From Nocardioides sp. BGMRC 2183 (lineage in GTDB: Bacteria > Actinomycetota > Actinomycetes > Propionibacteriales > Nocardioidaceae), in the NCBI GenBank assembly GCA_008123405.1, contig VSSA01000026.1, positions 1-57,818 of the forward strand: a DNA stretch of 57,818 nucleotides, given 5' to 3'. Positions 39,543-52,567 of the stretch are shown here, in pieces. The notes under the pieces were generated by a model. It was given only the letters and a program-made list of their open reading frames with translations. It did not search any database and had not been told where the DNA came from. Position numbers and translations under genes: made by a program. Within the stretch, counting starts at the first letter, position 1. Every line of letters starts with the position of its first letter.

Positions 39543-41615
39543 TCAGATCTGAGGCGGATCGACCTGAAGTCGCACCGGGTCGAGGCGGCGCGCAGAGCGC
39601 AACCGTAGTGCCTCCTGGAGCGCCTCCGCCATCGCCTGTCCGTCGGCCGTCGGCACCCGCACCAGCATCCGATGCACGTCGCCGCCGTCGGCGCCAGGAC
39701 CGCCGGCACCGCGTGGTGCGGCCGGCGGCAACGGTCCGAGCACCTCGGCCGATGACGGCAGGTCGACGAGCGTGAGGAGGTCGTCCACGGCCCCCGGAGC
39801 GCCGCTCACTGTCGCGATCCGGGCCGCGGGCGGCAATCGGGCCTCCCAGCGCTCGCTCGCCTCCCGGGCCGCGAACCCGCCCGGGTCCCACCGGACCAGC
39901 GCCTGCAGTGCCGGGTGGCCGGGGTCACCGACCGCGAGCGCCCGACCACCGGGCCGGACCAGCGCGACCGCGTTGCTCCATCGCCGCACAGCCTCCTCGG
40001 CCTGCCGCAACCTGTCCCCGGCCAGAGCGAGCCAGGTGTCGAGCAGGACCACGACGGCGAAGCCACCCTCGGCGACCGGCTCGGCGCCGGGCGTGGCGAC
40101 GACGATCCGGGAGGCCGCGTCGATGCGGTCCCGGATCCGGTCCCGAGACGAGGTCACCACGGGGACCTTGGGGAACATCCGTCCCAACTCGTCCGCGGTC
40201 CGCGCGTCGCCCAGCACCGGCGCGCGCAGCCCGCGCGCGCCGCACTCCGGGCATGACCAGTCCGGCTCCGGCGTCGCGCACCAGCGGCACTGGGGCGGGG
40301 TGCTCGGCCCGGTGAGGCTGAGCGGCCCGGTGCAGGCCGAGCAACGCGCCGGCTCACGGCACCGCTCGCATGCCAGCCGCAGCGCATAGCCGGCGCGAGG
40401 GGTCTGCACCAGCACGGGCCCACGCTCCAGCCCCCAGCGCACGGCGTCGCGGGCCTCAGTGGGGATCCGGGCGCTGTGCGCGAAGCGATCTCGTCGCAGG
40501 GCGTGCTCCGAGGCCCCGCTCACTCCGACCAGCACCCGCGAGCGGAGGGTCTCACGCGGGAGGGCGATCTCGTGGGCCCACCTACGGCGCAGCAGCTGAT
40601 CCGCCTCGACGCTGCGGCCGAAGGAGCCGAGCAGATAGGCCGCACCCTCGCGCTCCGAACGGAGAGCGAGCACGTCGCGGACGTGCGGGTACGGCGCCCG
40701 GGGCTCGGCATGCAGCTCGTCGCCGTCGTCCCAGATCGCCACCAGGCCGAGGTCGTGCACCGGAGCGAACGCTGCCGAACGGGTCCCGACGACGATCCGC
40801 CGGGTGCCCCGCGCCACGGCGAGGAAGTCCTGGTAGCGGCGAGCCGGGCCAGGCTCGGCGTGCAGCGTCACGTGGTGGTCGGGGCCCAGCAGGGTGGTGA
40901 GCGCCGAGTCCACCCGCGCCACGTCCCGGTGATCGGGGAGGCACAGGATGCTGCCGCGCCCAGCGACCAGCGCGTGGGCTGCCGCAGCGGCCAGCAACGC
41001 CGGCCAGTCCTCCCCCGGCCCCGCGGCCCACACCGCCCGCGGACCGTCGCCGGCGGCCACATGCGCCCAGAACGCCCCCGCTGCCGGGTACGGCGCCCAG
41101 GCGGTGAGCAGATCGCCGACTGCCGGCAGCGCCGGCTCCGGCGCTGACGGCACCTTCTCGACGCCGGCGTGCCGGGGCGGCACCGCCAGGCGTCGTACGT
41201 CGGCCGCGGTGCCGGCGTAGCGGGCGGCCACCGCGTCGCACAGCTCCCGCACGGCCGGGGTGAGGACCTGTTCAGCACTGACCAGGCGGCGCAGCGGTGC
41301 CAAGGCGCCGTCGTGACTGGTCGAATCGCCCCGGCGGACCACGAACCCGTCCACGTCCTGACCAGCGAACCGCACCTTCACCCGGACCCCGGGCCGCACC
41401 CCGTCCGACATCGCGGCCGGCACGGCGTAGTCGAACTCGCGGTCGAGGTGGGCAGGGGTGAGGTCGAGCACTACCCCGACGACTGGATCCTCGTCGACGA
41501 TCTCGGCCTCGGCGAGGTTGCGTGCCCGCGTGTGGGCCGCCTTCGCCCGTCCCTCGGCCGCCCGGTCGCGCACCAGACCCGGCAGCTCCAGGGCTGGCTC
41601 GTCGGAGGGGCGCAT
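39543..41615 (-). CDS. priA: PriA-like primosomal protein N' without helicase motifs
   Basis: Probable replication-restart protein binding stalled forks. The N-terminal DNA-binding domain has VVGVVLDLTPAHLDREFDYA near residue 46 and VRVKVRFAGQDVDGFVV. Eight cysteines in CxxC pairs (CERCREPARCSAC; CRWC; CPECGARG) form the zinc-binding region. The Walker A position reads AAGPGEDW rather than GxGKT, and the DEEH position reads DDGDELH, so ATP hydrolysis is unlikely. This is known across actinobacterial PriA. ATG 41615 starts a 690-residue product; a long upstream extension overlaps metK antisense-like and is not real. Confidence 0.92.
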   Translation of the reverse strand: MRPSDEPALELPGLVRDRAAEGRAKAAHTRARNLAEAEIVDEDPVVGVVLDLTPAHLDREFDYAVPAAMSDGVRPGVRVKVRFAGQDVDGFVVRRGDSTSHDGALAPLRRLVSAEQVLTPAVRELCDAVAARYAGTAADVRRLAVPPRHAGVEKVPSAPEPALPAVGDLLTAWAPYPAAGAFWAHVAAGDGPRAVWAAGPGEDWPALLAAAAAHALVAGRGSILCLPDHRDVARVDSALTTLLGPDHHVTLHAEPGPARRYQDFLAVARGTRRIVVGTRSAAFAPVHDLGLVAIWDDGDELHAEPRAPYPHVRDVLALRSEREGAAYLLGSFGRSVEADQLLRRRWAHEIALPRETLRSRVLVGVSGASEHALRRDRFAHSARIPTEARDAVRWGLERGPVLVQTPRAGYALRLACERCREPARCSACTGPLSLTGPSTPPQCRWCATPEPDWSCPECGARGLRAPVLGDARTADELGRMFPKVPVVTSSRDRIRDRIDAASRIVVATPGAEPVAEGGFAVVVLLDTWLALAGDRLRQAEEAVRRWSNAVALVRPGGRALAVGDPGHPALQALVRWDPGGFAAREASERWEARLPPAARIATVSGAPGAVDDLLTLVDLPSSAEVLGPLPPAAPRGAGGPGADGGDVHRMLVRVPTADGQAMAEALQEALRLRSARRLDPVRLQVDPPQI

Positions 41616-41661
41616 GGGCGCAGTTCTACCAGCGGGCTCCGCGGGAACCCGCCGGACCGGG

Positions 41662-42900
41662 TCAGCCCGCGACAGCCGCCTTGAGCGCGTCGGCGCGGTC
41701 GGTGCGCTCCCAGGTGAACTCGGGCAGCTCACGGCCGAAGTGGCCGTAGGCGGCGGTCGAGGCGTAGATCGGGCGCAGCAGGTCGAGGTCACGCACGATC
41801 GCGGCCGGGCGCAGGTCGAAGACCTCGAGGACGGCCTGCTGGATCTGCTCGTCCGGAACGACACCGGTCCCGAAGGTCTCGATGAACACCCCGACCGGGG
41901 CCGCCTTGCCGATCGCGTAGGCGATCTGTACCTCGCAACGGCGAGCGAGGCCCGCCGCCACGACGTTCTTGGCGACCCAGCGCATCGCATAGGCGGCCGA
42001 GCGGTCCACCTTCGACGGGTCCTTGCCGGAGAAGGCGCCACCACCGTGGCGGGCCATGCCGCCGTAGGTGTCGACGATGATCTTGCGCCCGGTCAGCCCG
42101 GCGTCGCCCATCGGACCGCCGACCACGAAGCGTCCGGTGGGGTTGACCAGCAGTCGGTAGCCCTCGGAGGGCACCGACGCCTTGAACTGCTCGAGCACCG
42201 GCTCGATCACGTGCTTGGTGATGTCCGGGGTGAGCGTCTTGTCGAGGTCGATGTCATCGGCGTGCTGGGTGGAGAGCACGACGGTGTCGATGCGCACCGG
42301 ACGGTTGTCGGCGTCGTACTCGATGGTGACCTGGGTCTTTCCGTCCGGTCGCAGGTAGGGCAGGGTGCCGTCCTTGCGGACCGTGGAGAGACGTTCGGAG
42401 AGGCTCTGGGCGATCTTGATCGGCAGCGGGAAGAGCTCGGGGGTGTCGTCGCAGGCATAACCGAACATCAGTCCCTGGTCGCCCGCGCCCTGCTTGTCGA
42501 GCGCGTCCACGCTGGCGCCGACCCGCGACTCGTGACCGTCATCGACCCCCTGCGCGATGTCGGCGGACTGGCCACCGATCGCCACCTGGACGCCGCAGGT
42601 CGAGCCGTCGAAACCCTTCTCGGAGGAGTCGTAGCCGATCTCCAGGATCTTGGCGCGCACCAGGTCGGCAACCGGGGCGTAGGCACCCGTGCGGACCTCG
42701 CCTGCCACGACGACCAGACCGGTGGTGAGCAGCGTCTCGACCGCGACCCGCAGGTTCTCCCGGTCGGGGTCGTTCGCGATCAGGTAGTCCAGGACGGTGT
42801 CGCTGATCTGGTCGGCGATCTTGTCCGGGTGACCCTCGGTCACCGACTCGGAGGTGAAAAGACGTCCAGTCACGGGTGGAGGCTCCTGCTGCTCGGACAC
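41662..42900 (-). CDS. metK: S-adenosylmethionine synthetase
   Basis: Makes SAM from methionine and ATP; supplies the methyltransferases encoded here. The 412-residue sequence has [20 protein letters not shown] (start), [12 protein letters not shown] near 133 and [20 protein letters not shown] near 281, all MetK signatures. It starts at GTG 42900, 109 bases after coaBC. The intergenic part has a CTTCG-TGGAC-CGAAG hairpin on the minus strand (42957-42971) and a weak -10 (TATCGT). I saw no SAM riboswitch. Confidence 0.96.
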   Translation of the reverse strand: MSEQQEPPPVTGRLFTSESVTEGHPDKIADQISDTVLDYLIANDPDRENLRVAVETLLTTGLVVVAGEVRTGAYAPVADLVRAKILEIGYDSSEKGFDGSTCGVQVAIGGQSADIAQGVDDGHESRVGASVDALDKQGAGDQGLMFGYACDDTPELFPLPIKIAQSLSERLSTVRKDGTLPYLRPDGKTQVTIEYDADNRPVRIDTVVLSTQHADDIDLDKTLTPDITKHVIEPVLEQFKASVPSEGYRLLVNPTGRFVVGGPMGDAGLTGRKIIVDTYGGMARHGGGAFSGKDPSKVDRSAAYAMRWVAKNVVAAGLARRCEVQIAYAIGKAAPVGVFIETFGTGVVPDEQIQQAVLEVFDLRPAAIVRDLDLLRPIYASTAAYGHFGRELPEFTWERTDRADALKAAVAG

Positions 42901-43009
42901 GCGCGTTCAGGCGGGTCGGTGGGGGGTACTGGTGGCAACGATACGGGTCGGGGGCCTTCGGTCCACGAAGTCTCATCTCCATGGCGCAGCGGGTGGCGGG
43001 GACCGTTGC

Positions 43010-44251
43010 TCACCCGCTCGGCGACATCCGGGCGGCGACCTGGTCCCAGATCACGTGCGCCAGGGCCGCCTTGCTGCCGCGCGGCACCTCGACGGTGGCG
43101 CCGTCGGCGGTCAGGATCACTGCCTCGTTCTCCTCGGCACCGAAGACCGCGCCACCGCTGACGTCGTTGACGACGAGGAGGTCACAGCCCTTGCGGGCCA
43201 GCTTGGCGCGCGCCAGCTCCAGCACCGTGCCGGTCGCATCGCCGGTCTCGGCCGCGAAGCCGACGACCACCTCGGCGGCCCGGGTGGCGGCCAGCTCGCG
43301 CAGGATGTCGGGGTTCTGCCGCAGCTCGATCGTCGGAGCCGAGCCGTCCTCGGACTTCTTGATCTTGACCCCTGACTCGTCAACCGGTCGGAAGTCGGCC
43401 GGGGCGGCGGCCATCACGACAGCGTCCGCGCCGGTCGCCGTGGTCAGTACGGCGTCGCGGAGCTCACCGGTCGTCTCGACCCGCACCACCTTGACCCCGG
43501 CAGGGTCGGGCAGGCCGACGTTGGCAGCCACCAGAGTGACGTCGGCACCCCGCGCCGCGGCCGCCTGCGCCAGCGCATAGCCCTGCCGACCGGACGAGCG
43601 GTTGCCGAGGAAGCGGACCGGGTCCAGGCGCTCCCGGGTGCCGCCGGCCGAGACCACCACCCGGCGCCCGGCCAGGTCCGGCGTCGGCGCGCCGTGCGCC
43701 AGCACGTTGCTGCACAGCTCGAAGAGCTCGACAGGCTCGGGCAACCTGCCCTTTCCGGTGTCCACACCGGTGAGGCGCCCTTCGGCAGGCTCCACCACGA
43801 CGACGCCGCGCGAACGCAGCGTGGCGACGTTGGCGGCAGTGGCAGGGTGCTCCCACATCTCGGTGTGCATGGCCGGAGCGAGCACCACCGGACAGCGGGC
43901 GGTGAGCAGCGTGTTGGTGAGCAGGTCGTCGGCCAAGCCGTGGGCAGCCTTGGCCAACAGGTCGGCGGTCGCGGGGGCCACCACGACCAGGTCCGCGCTC
44001 TGTCCCAGCCGGACGTGCGGCACCTCGTGCACCCCGGTCCACACATCGGTGGAGACCGGCTTGCCGGAGAGGGCAGCCCAGGTCGGGGCACCGACGAACT
44101 CCAACGCGGCCGCGGTCGGCACCACCGTCACGTCGTGGCCCGACTCGGTCAGCCGGCGCAGCAGCTCGCACGCCTTGTAGGCGGCGATGCCACCGGCGAC
44201 ACCGAGCACGACCCGGGGCTGTGGCCCGGACGCGGAGCGCTCCTCGCCCAT
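43010..44251 (-). CDS. coaBC: Bifunctional phosphopantothenoylcysteine synthetase / decarboxylase
   Basis: Two steps of coenzyme A synthesis. The N-terminal CoaC flavoprotein domain (about 1-185) has LGVAGGIAAYKACELLRRL and PAMHTEMWEHPATAANVAT; the Asn of the classic PxMNxxMW motif is His, as I recall from mycobacterial CoaBC. The C-terminal CoaB domain (about 190-413) has VSAGGTRERLDPVRFLGNRS, GRQGYALAQAAAARGADVTL and the AAPADFRP loop. Length 413. It is encoded 18 bases after rpoZ. Confidence 0.95.
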   Translation of the reverse strand: MGEERSASGPQPRVVLGVAGGIAAYKACELLRRLTESGHDVTVVPTAAALEFVGAPTWAALSGKPVSTDVWTGVHEVPHVRLGQSADLVVVAPATADLLAKAAHGLADDLLTNTLLTARCPVVLAPAMHTEMWEHPATAANVATLRSRGVVVVEPAEGRLTGVDTGKGRLPEPVELFELCSNVLAHGAPTPDLAGRRVVVSAGGTRERLDPVRFLGNRSSGRQGYALAQAAAARGADVTLVAANVGLPDPAGVKVVRVETTGELRDAVLTTATGADAVVMAAAPADFRPVDESGVKIKKSEDGSAPTIELRQNPDILRELAATRAAEVVVGFAAETGDATGTVLELARAKLARKGCDLLVVNDVSGGAVFGAEENEAVILTADGATVEVPRGSKAALAHVIWDQVAARMSPSG

Positions 44252-44269
44252 GAGCGGTCCGGCCTCAGC

Positions 44270-44602
44270 TCACTCGGTCTTCTCGGCCGCGGCCGCTTCG
44301 GCAGCCGCAGCCGCGGCGGCCTTCTCGGCGGCGAGCTCGGCAGGGTCGACGTCCTCGCAGGTCAGCAGGTCGTCGTTGATCTCACGCAGCGCGATCGAGA
44401 GCGGCTTCTCCTGCACGTGGGTCTCCACGAGCGGGCCGACGTACTCCAGCAGGCCTTCGCCGAGCTGGGAGTAGTAGGCGTTGATCTGCCGGGCGCGCTG
44501 GGCGCTGTAGAGAACGAGCTTGTACTTGCTGTCCGTCTTGGAGAGCAGGTCGTCGATCGGGGGGTTGGTGACACCCTCGGCGGCGATGTTGGGGGCAGAC
44601 AC
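44270..44602 (-). CDS. rpoZ: RNA polymerase omega subunit
   Basis: Small subunit that helps assemble the beta' subunit. The core has [20 protein letters not shown] near residue 10 and [16 protein letters not shown] near 39, followed by an Ala/Glu-rich tail, common in actinobacteria. GTG 44602 is preferred because GAGG lies nine bases upstream; an earlier in-frame GTG (44617) lacks a ribosome-binding site and overlaps gmk. Length 110. Between gmk and coaBC, as in mycobacteria. Confidence 0.95.
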   Translation of the reverse strand: MSAPNIAAEGVTNPPIDDLLSKTDSKYKLVLYSAQRARQINAYYSQLGEGLLEYVGPLVETHVQEKPLSIALREINDDLLTCEDVDPAELAAEKAAAAAAAEAAAAEKTE

Positions 44603-44613
44603 GCGCAGTAGCC

Positions 44614-45192
44614 TCACAGGTCGGTGGACGGGGAACTCATCAAGGCTACCAACTCACCGGCGGCAGCGAGAACTTCATGGTTGACGATGGTGCGGTCGAA
44701 CTCCGCCTCGGCGGCCAACTCCCGGCGCGCAGTGTCCAACCGCCGCTCCCTTTCGGCCTCGTCCTCGGTGCCGCGGCCGACGAGTCTGCGGACCAGCTCC
44801 TCCCACGACGGAGGCGCGAGGAAGACGAAGAGCGCTTCCGGCATCGTCTCGCGGACCTGGCGAGCACCCTGGAGGTCGATCTCCAACATCGCCGGACGTC
44901 CGGCCTCGAGGGCCTCCTCGACCGGACCGCGGGGCGTTCCATATCGGTGCCGCCCATGGACCACGGCCCACTCCAGCAGCTCTCCGTCGGCGATCATCCG
45001 GTCGAACTCGTCGTCGTCGACGAACAGGTAGTGCACTCCGTCGACCTCGCCGGGCCGCGGGGCCCGCGTGGTGGCCGACACCGAGATCCAGACATCCGGA
45101 TGCTGGTCCCGGACGGCGGCCGCCACCGTTCCCTTGCCGACCGCGGTCGGCCCGGCCATCACGACCAAGCGGCGTCGGGCCGGATCAGTCAC
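44614..45192 (-). CDS. gmk: Guanylate kinase
   Basis: Phosphorylates GMP/dGMP to GDP. P-loop [18 protein letters not shown] at about residues 10-27; GMP-binding residues in [19 protein letters not shown] near 38; [15 protein letters not shown] near 98; LID region with [18 protein letters not shown]. Length 192. The GTG start overlaps the end of mihF by eight bases, so the two are translationally coupled. Confidence 0.96.
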   Translation of the reverse strand: MTDPARRRLVVMAGPTAVGKGTVAAAVRDQHPDVWISVSATTRAPRPGEVDGVHYLFVDDDEFDRMIADGELLEWAVVHGRHRYGTPRGPVEEALEAGRPAMLEIDLQGARQVRETMPEALFVFLAPPSWEELVRRLVGRGTEDEAERERRLDTARRELAAEAEFDRTIVNHEVLAAAGELVALMSSPSTDL

Positions 45193-45502
45193 CCGCGAAC
45201 TCGCGCTCCAGCGCGGCGATCTGCTTCACCCCGAGGCCCCGGACGCGTCGCGACTCCGCGATCGCGAGCCGCTCCATCATCTGGCGGGCCTTGACCTTGC
45301 CGAGGCCGGGGACCGACTGCAGCAGGTCGAGGACCTTCATCTTCCCGATGACCTCATTGGTCTGCCCCTGGGCCAGCACCTCGGAGATGGAGGCGCCGGA
45401 GTTCTTCAGGCGGTTCTTGACCTCGGCACGCTCGCGGCGGGCGGCCGCGGCCTTCTCGAGGGCGGCCTGACGCTGTTCGGGAGTCAGAGGAGGCAGGGCC
45501 AC
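45185..45502 (-). CDS. mihF: Actinobacterial integration host factor (mIHF)
   Basis: Nucleoid-associated DNA-binding protein found only in actinobacteria and unrelated to E. coli IHF. The 105 residues begin [18 protein letters not shown], with [17 protein letters not shown] near 32 and a helix-hairpin-helix-like [18 protein letters not shown] near 62. GTG 45502 has AAGGA nine bases upstream; the upstream frame is not conserved. It sits just before gmk, the usual actinobacterial order. Confidence 0.95.
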   Translation of the reverse strand: MALPPLTPEQRQAALEKAAAARRERAEVKNRLKNSGASISEVLAQGQTNEVIGKMKVLDLLQSVPGLGKVKARQMMERLAIAESRRVRGLGVKQIAALEREFAGD

Positions 45503-45551
45503 GGGCGGTGTTCCTTCGGTCGTGAGAGAGCGGTGGATCCGCTCCGCGGTC

Positions 45552-45581
45552 ACATTAACCAGACCGCCGCACGCCCGGCAA
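45552..45581 (-). promoter_or_regulatory. Candidate promoter for mihF-gmk-rpoZ
   Basis: Minus strand: -35 TTGCCG (45576-45581), 18-base spacer, -10 TAATGT (45552-45557), about 50 bases before mihF. A CCCCG-CTT-CGGGG hairpin lies just upstream and may end the pyr transcript, but no T-run follows it. Confidence 0.5.
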
Positions 45582-45664
45582 CGCACCCCCACCCCCGAAG
45601 CGGGGAACCCGCATGGCGTGGGCGGCCTGCGATCGTCAGAGGTTCAGCAGTCAGAGATTCGCCG

Positions 45665-46171
45665 TCACAGATTCAGTGGAGTGCCGCAGACGTCGAGCGC
45701 CTGCTGCTGCACCGACTTCATCGACTCGTTCGTGGCCGGGTCGTTGAGAGCGGCAGCCGCGGCGTCGATCCGGCGACGCTCGGCAGCGGTGAGACCTTCG
45801 GGCGGGCTATCGCGGTCGTAGGTGGCCGGGTCGACGCCAGCCGCCTCGAGCTCGTCCGCCAAGTGCTCGACGCCGGCGATCACCCGGTCCCAGTCGTCGG
45901 CGATGTCCTCGGGTGCTTCGGCGGCGAGCCGTTCGAAGCTCGGTAGCGCCCGGATCAGGCCCGAGCCGGCCCCCTGTTCGACGGCGGCACCGATGACGGC
46001 GCGCTCCTGCTCGACGCTCGCGCAGTAGTCGGCGTACGGGTCCTCGGGGTCGGTGAGCTTCTGCCAGGCCACCACGCCGAGCACGACGAGCGAGGCCACG
46101 GTGAGCACCACCAGCAGCGCCGTACGACGCCGGCCCGGTCGCCCGGGCCCGGACCGTTCCTGCGACGCCAC
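45665..46171 (-). CDS. Hypothetical membrane-anchored protein
   Basis: A 168-residue protein of unknown function. A basic N-terminus is followed by one membrane segment (about residues 17-35, ALLVVLTVASLVVLGVVA), then an acidic, helical extracytoplasmic part. Two cysteines (YADYCASVE and ALDVCGTPL) could form a disulfide. It has no lipobox. GTG 46171 lies five bases after the pyrF stop, so it is probably the last gene of the pyr transcript. No enzyme motif is visible. Confidence 0.7.
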   Translation of the reverse strand: MASQERSGPGRPGRRRTALLVVLTVASLVVLGVVAWQKLTDPEDPYADYCASVEQERAVIGAAVEQGAGSGLIRALPSFERLAAEAPEDIADDWDRVIAGVEHLADELEAAGVDPATYDRDSPPEGLTAAERRRIDAAAAALNDPATNESMKSVQQQALDVCGTPLNL

Positions 46172-46176
46172 CGTGC

Positions 46177-47028
46177 TCAGCCCAGCAGGCCGCGCAGGTC
46201 GTCGTTGGCGCGCCGCACCGCGTCCTGCATCGCATCGGCGTCGGGGCCGAGGCGCAGAATCCCGCGCGAGGAGCTGGCCGTGACCTGAGCGGCGCTGGCC
46301 CCGAAGATCCGGCCGATGTCGGCGGCAGTGCCGCCCTGCTCCCCGTAGCCGGGGGCAAGGATCGGGCCGTTGAACGCGAAATCCAGGCCGGAGCCGTCGA
46401 TCGTGGCACCGACCACTGCGCCGAAGGAGCCGAGCGGGTCGGCGCCCTGGTTCAGCACCCGCAGGTGCTCCAGGACGGTAGCGGCGACCGGCCGCGCGCC
46501 GTACTGCTCGGTGGTGACGGCCTCCTGGACCTCGGGACCCTCCTTGTTGGAGGTGGCCGCCAGCACGAAGATCCCCGCGTCGTGGCGGCGGGCGGTCTCC
46601 ACGAACGGCTGCAGCGACCCGAAGCCGAGGTAGGGGCTGAGGGTGATCGCGTCGGCCGCGATCGGCGAGGACTGGTCGAGGTAGGCGTCGGCGTAGGCCT
46701 GCGAGGTGGAGCCGATGTCGCCCCGTTTGACGTCGAGGAGCACCAGCGCGCCGGCGGCGCGGGACTGCGCGATCACTCGCTCGAGCACGGCCACACCGCG
46801 ACTGCCGAACCGCTCGTAGAAGGCGGACTGCGGCTTGACCACGCTGACGTGGGGGGCGATCGTCTCGACCGCTTCGAGCGCGAACCGCTCCAGGCCGGCC
46901 ACGTCGTCGCTGTAGCCCCAGGCGCGCAGCAGCGCGCCGTGCGGGTCGATCCCGACGCAGAGCGGCCCGCGCTCGGCGAGTGCTGCGGTGAAACGGGCGC
47001 CGAAGCCGGTCGCGGTGACGGGGTCCAT
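46177..47028 (-). CDS. pyrF: Orotidine 5'-phosphate decarboxylase (type 2)
   Basis: Last step to UMP. At 283 residues it is the longer bacterial type. It has LCVGIDPHGALLRAWG near residue 21 and VLLDVKRGDIGSTSQAYADA near 95, the catalytic Asp-Lys-Asp cluster. GAVVGATIDGS and ILAPGYGEQGG follow near the phosphate site. The ATG shares one base with the stop of the lactate-monooxygenase-like gene (TGATG), so it is strongly coupled to it. Confidence 0.95.
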   Translation of the reverse strand: MDPVTATGFGARFTAALAERGPLCVGIDPHGALLRAWGYSDDVAGLERFALEAVETIAPHVSVVKPQSAFYERFGSRGVAVLERVIAQSRAAGALVLLDVKRGDIGSTSQAYADAYLDQSSPIAADAITLSPYLGFGSLQPFVETARRHDAGIFVLAATSNKEGPEVQEAVTTEQYGARPVAATVLEHLRVLNQGADPLGSFGAVVGATIDGSGLDFAFNGPILAPGYGEQGGTAADIGRIFGASAAQVTASSSRGILRLGPDADAMQDAVRRANDDLRGLLG

Positions 47029-48182
47029 CAGAGCCTCCTCAGGCAGTCGGCGGTCAGGTCGGCCAGCGTCGGATAGCCGTCGACGGCCATGATCAGATCG
47101 GTCTCCGCCTGCAGGCTGCGCAGGTGATGCACGGCGCCGGCGACACCGCCGAGAGCCAGCGCATAGGCGTAGGGTCGGCCGACCGCGACCGCTGTCGCGC
47201 CGAGGGCCAGCGCCTTGACCACGTCGGCGCCGGTCCGCACCCCGGAGTCGAAGACCACCGGCGCCCGGTCGTCGACGGCGGCGACCACGTCCGGCAGCCA
47301 GTCCAGGGCCGCTCCCCCGCCGTTGGCCTGGCGGCCGCCGTGGTTGGAGCAGTAGATGCCGTCGACGCCCTCATCGAGCGCGCGGCGGGCGTCGTCGGGG
47401 TGGCAGATGCCCTTGAGCACCAGCGGCAGGTCGGTCAGTGACCGCAGCCAGGACAGGTCCTCCCAGGTGACCGGGTGGCCGAAGGTGCCCACCCAGGTCA
47501 TCACGACCGTGCCCGGGTCCGGGTCGGGCCCGGTCATCTCGGCGAAGACCGGGTCGGAGGTGTAGTTGGCCAGCGCCTTGCCCCGCAGCTGCGGGAAGTT
47601 GCCCGAGGCGAGGTCGCGCGGGCGCCAGCCGGGCACCCAGGTGTCCAAGGTGACCACGATCGCCTCGTAGCCGGCCTTCTCCGCACGGTGCACCAGGCTG
47701 GCGGCGAGGTCACGGTTCTTCGGCGTGTAGAGCTGGAACCAGGCCGGGGTGTCGCCGGTTGCGGCCGCGACCTCTTCGAGGGGGTCGCTCATCAGGGTGG
47801 AGCCGATCAGCGGCACGCCGGTGGCCGCGGAGGCCTCGGCGGCGTGCACGTCTCCGTGCTGGTCGGGCGTGCAGAGCCCGATGACCCCGACCGGCGCCAT
47901 CAACAGCGGGCTGGCCAGGCGCCGTCCGAAGAGCTCGACGGAGAGGTCGCGCTCCGCACTGGCCCGCAGCATCCGCGGCACCAAGGCATAGCGCTCGAAG
48001 GCAGCCACGTTGGCGCGCTGGGTGGCCTCGTTCCCGGCACCGCCGGCGATGTAGGTGCGGAGCTCGGGTGAGAGCGCCGCGAGGGCGTTGCGCTCCAACT
48101 CGTCGTAGTCGAACGGATGGGCGGGCAGCACTCCGCCGAGCGCGCCCAGGTAGAGCTCGATCTGGTAGTCACCGAAGCTCAT
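47028..48182 (-). CDS. FMN-dependent alpha-hydroxy-acid oxidase, lactate 2-monooxygenase-like
   Basis: A 384-residue TIM-barrel flavoprotein. It aligns from end to end with mycobacterial lactate 2-monooxygenase as I remember it: YIAGGAGNEATQRANVAAFE, PRMLRASAERDLSVELFG, and IYCSNHGGRQANGG with the catalytic His-Gly-Gly-Arg. The FMN-proximal residue is Gly (APVGVIGL), as in lactate monooxygenase and oxidases, rather than Ala. It likely oxidises L-lactate or another 2-hydroxy acid with oxygen. It is embedded in the pyr operon: two bases after pyrD and overlapping pyrF by one. No role in pyrimidine synthesis is known to me. Confidence 0.88.
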   Translation of the reverse strand: MSFGDYQIELYLGALGGVLPAHPFDYDELERNALAALSPELRTYIAGGAGNEATQRANVAAFERYALVPRMLRASAERDLSVELFGRRLASPLLMAPVGVIGLCTPDQHGDVHAAEASAATGVPLIGSTLMSDPLEEVAAATGDTPAWFQLYTPKNRDLAASLVHRAEKAGYEAIVVTLDTWVPGWRPRDLASGNFPQLRGKALANYTSDPVFAEMTGPDPDPGTVVMTWVGTFGHPVTWEDLSWLRSLTDLPLVLKGICHPDDARRALDEGVDGIYCSNHGGRQANGGGAALDWLPDVVAAVDDRAPVVFDSGVRTGADVVKALALGATAVAVGRPYAYALALGGVAGAVHHLRSLQAETDLIMAVDGYPTLADLTADCLRRL

Positions 48183-48184
48183 GA

Positions 48185-49245
48185 TCAGAGACCTTTCAGG
48201 ATCTTCCGGGGCCAGCCCGCCCCACCGTAGATGAAGCCGGTGTAGGCCTGGAGCAGCGTCGCGCCGGCGTCCAGCCGCTCGCGCGCGTCGGCCGGCGTGC
48301 CGATCCCACCGACGCCGATCAGCGTCAGGTCGGGTCCGCCCTGATCGCGCAACAGGCCGATCACCTCGGTCGCACGGCCGCGCAGCGGCGCCCCGGAGAG
48401 CCCGCCCGCGCCGGCCGCCTCCACCGCGGCGGCGGCACTGCTCAGGCCGGTGCGCCCGATGGTGGTGTTGGTCGCGATCACGCCATCGAGGTGCAGGTCG
48501 AGCGCCATCGCCGCGACCTCGCGGATGTCCTCGTCGGCCAGGTCCGGAGCGATCTTCACCAGGAGCGGCACGCGGCGCCCGGTCACCGTGGCGTCGGCGA
48601 CGGCGCGCACGTGGCGCAGCAGCGGCGCCAGTTTCGCCGGCGCCTGCAGGTTGCGCAGCCCCGGCGTGTTCGGGGAGCTGACGTTGACCACCAGGTAGTC
48701 CGCGTAGGGGGCCAGCAGCCGGGTGGAGAGCTCGTAGTCAGCCTCCACCGCCCCCTGGTCGTCGTCGGGGACCACCTTGGACTTGCCGATGTTGACGCCG
48801 AGCACGGGTCGTGAGCCGTCGGCAGGCCCGCGGTCGGCCGCCCCGGCTGCTGCGAGCCGTGCGGCGACGGCAGGGGCGCCGTCGTTGTTGAAGCCCATCC
48901 GGTTGACCACGGCCCGGTCCTCGGGGAGCCGGAAGAGCCGCGGCGCCGGGTTGCCGGGCTGTGCCCGACCGGTGACGGTGCCGATCTCGACATGTCCGAA
49001 CCCGAGGCCGCCGAGGGCGTCGTACCCGATCGCCTGCTTGTCGAAGCCGGCCGCGAGGCCGAGCGCGTTGGGGAACCGCAGGCCGAGCGCATCCACCGGA
49101 GTGCCCGGCATGCTGCGGCGGCGCAGCACCGGTCCGGCCGCGCGGATCGCCGCGAACGCCACGTGGTGCGCCCGCTCCGGGTCCACCCGGACCAACGCGT
49201 GCCGGAAGAGCGCGTCGTAGGCGCGCTCGCCGAGGCTGCGACCGG

Positions 49246-49249
<4 letters not shown>
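48185..49249 (-). CDS. pyrD: Dihydroorotate dehydrogenase (quinone), class 2
   Basis: Membrane-associated FMN enzyme that oxidises dihydroorotate with quinone. The 354 residues begin with the amphipathic N-terminal region of class 2 ([19 protein letters not shown]). The FMN core has [17 protein letters not shown] near 72, [14 protein letters not shown] near 118, [16 protein letters not shown] near 190 and [15 protein letters not shown] near 307. The GTG start at 49249 overlaps the carB stop by four bases. Confidence 0.94.
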
Positions 49250-52566
<3,317 letters not shown>

Positions 52567-52567
52567 G

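Noticed and set aside
41616-42044. A 143-residue N-terminal extension of PriA.
   Set aside because: It lies within metK in another frame and carries no conserved sequence; the conserved start is ATG 41615.
42901-43009. SAM riboswitch before metK.
   Set aside because: Only a short hairpin (42957-42971) and a weak -10 are visible; the SAM-class core sequences are missing.
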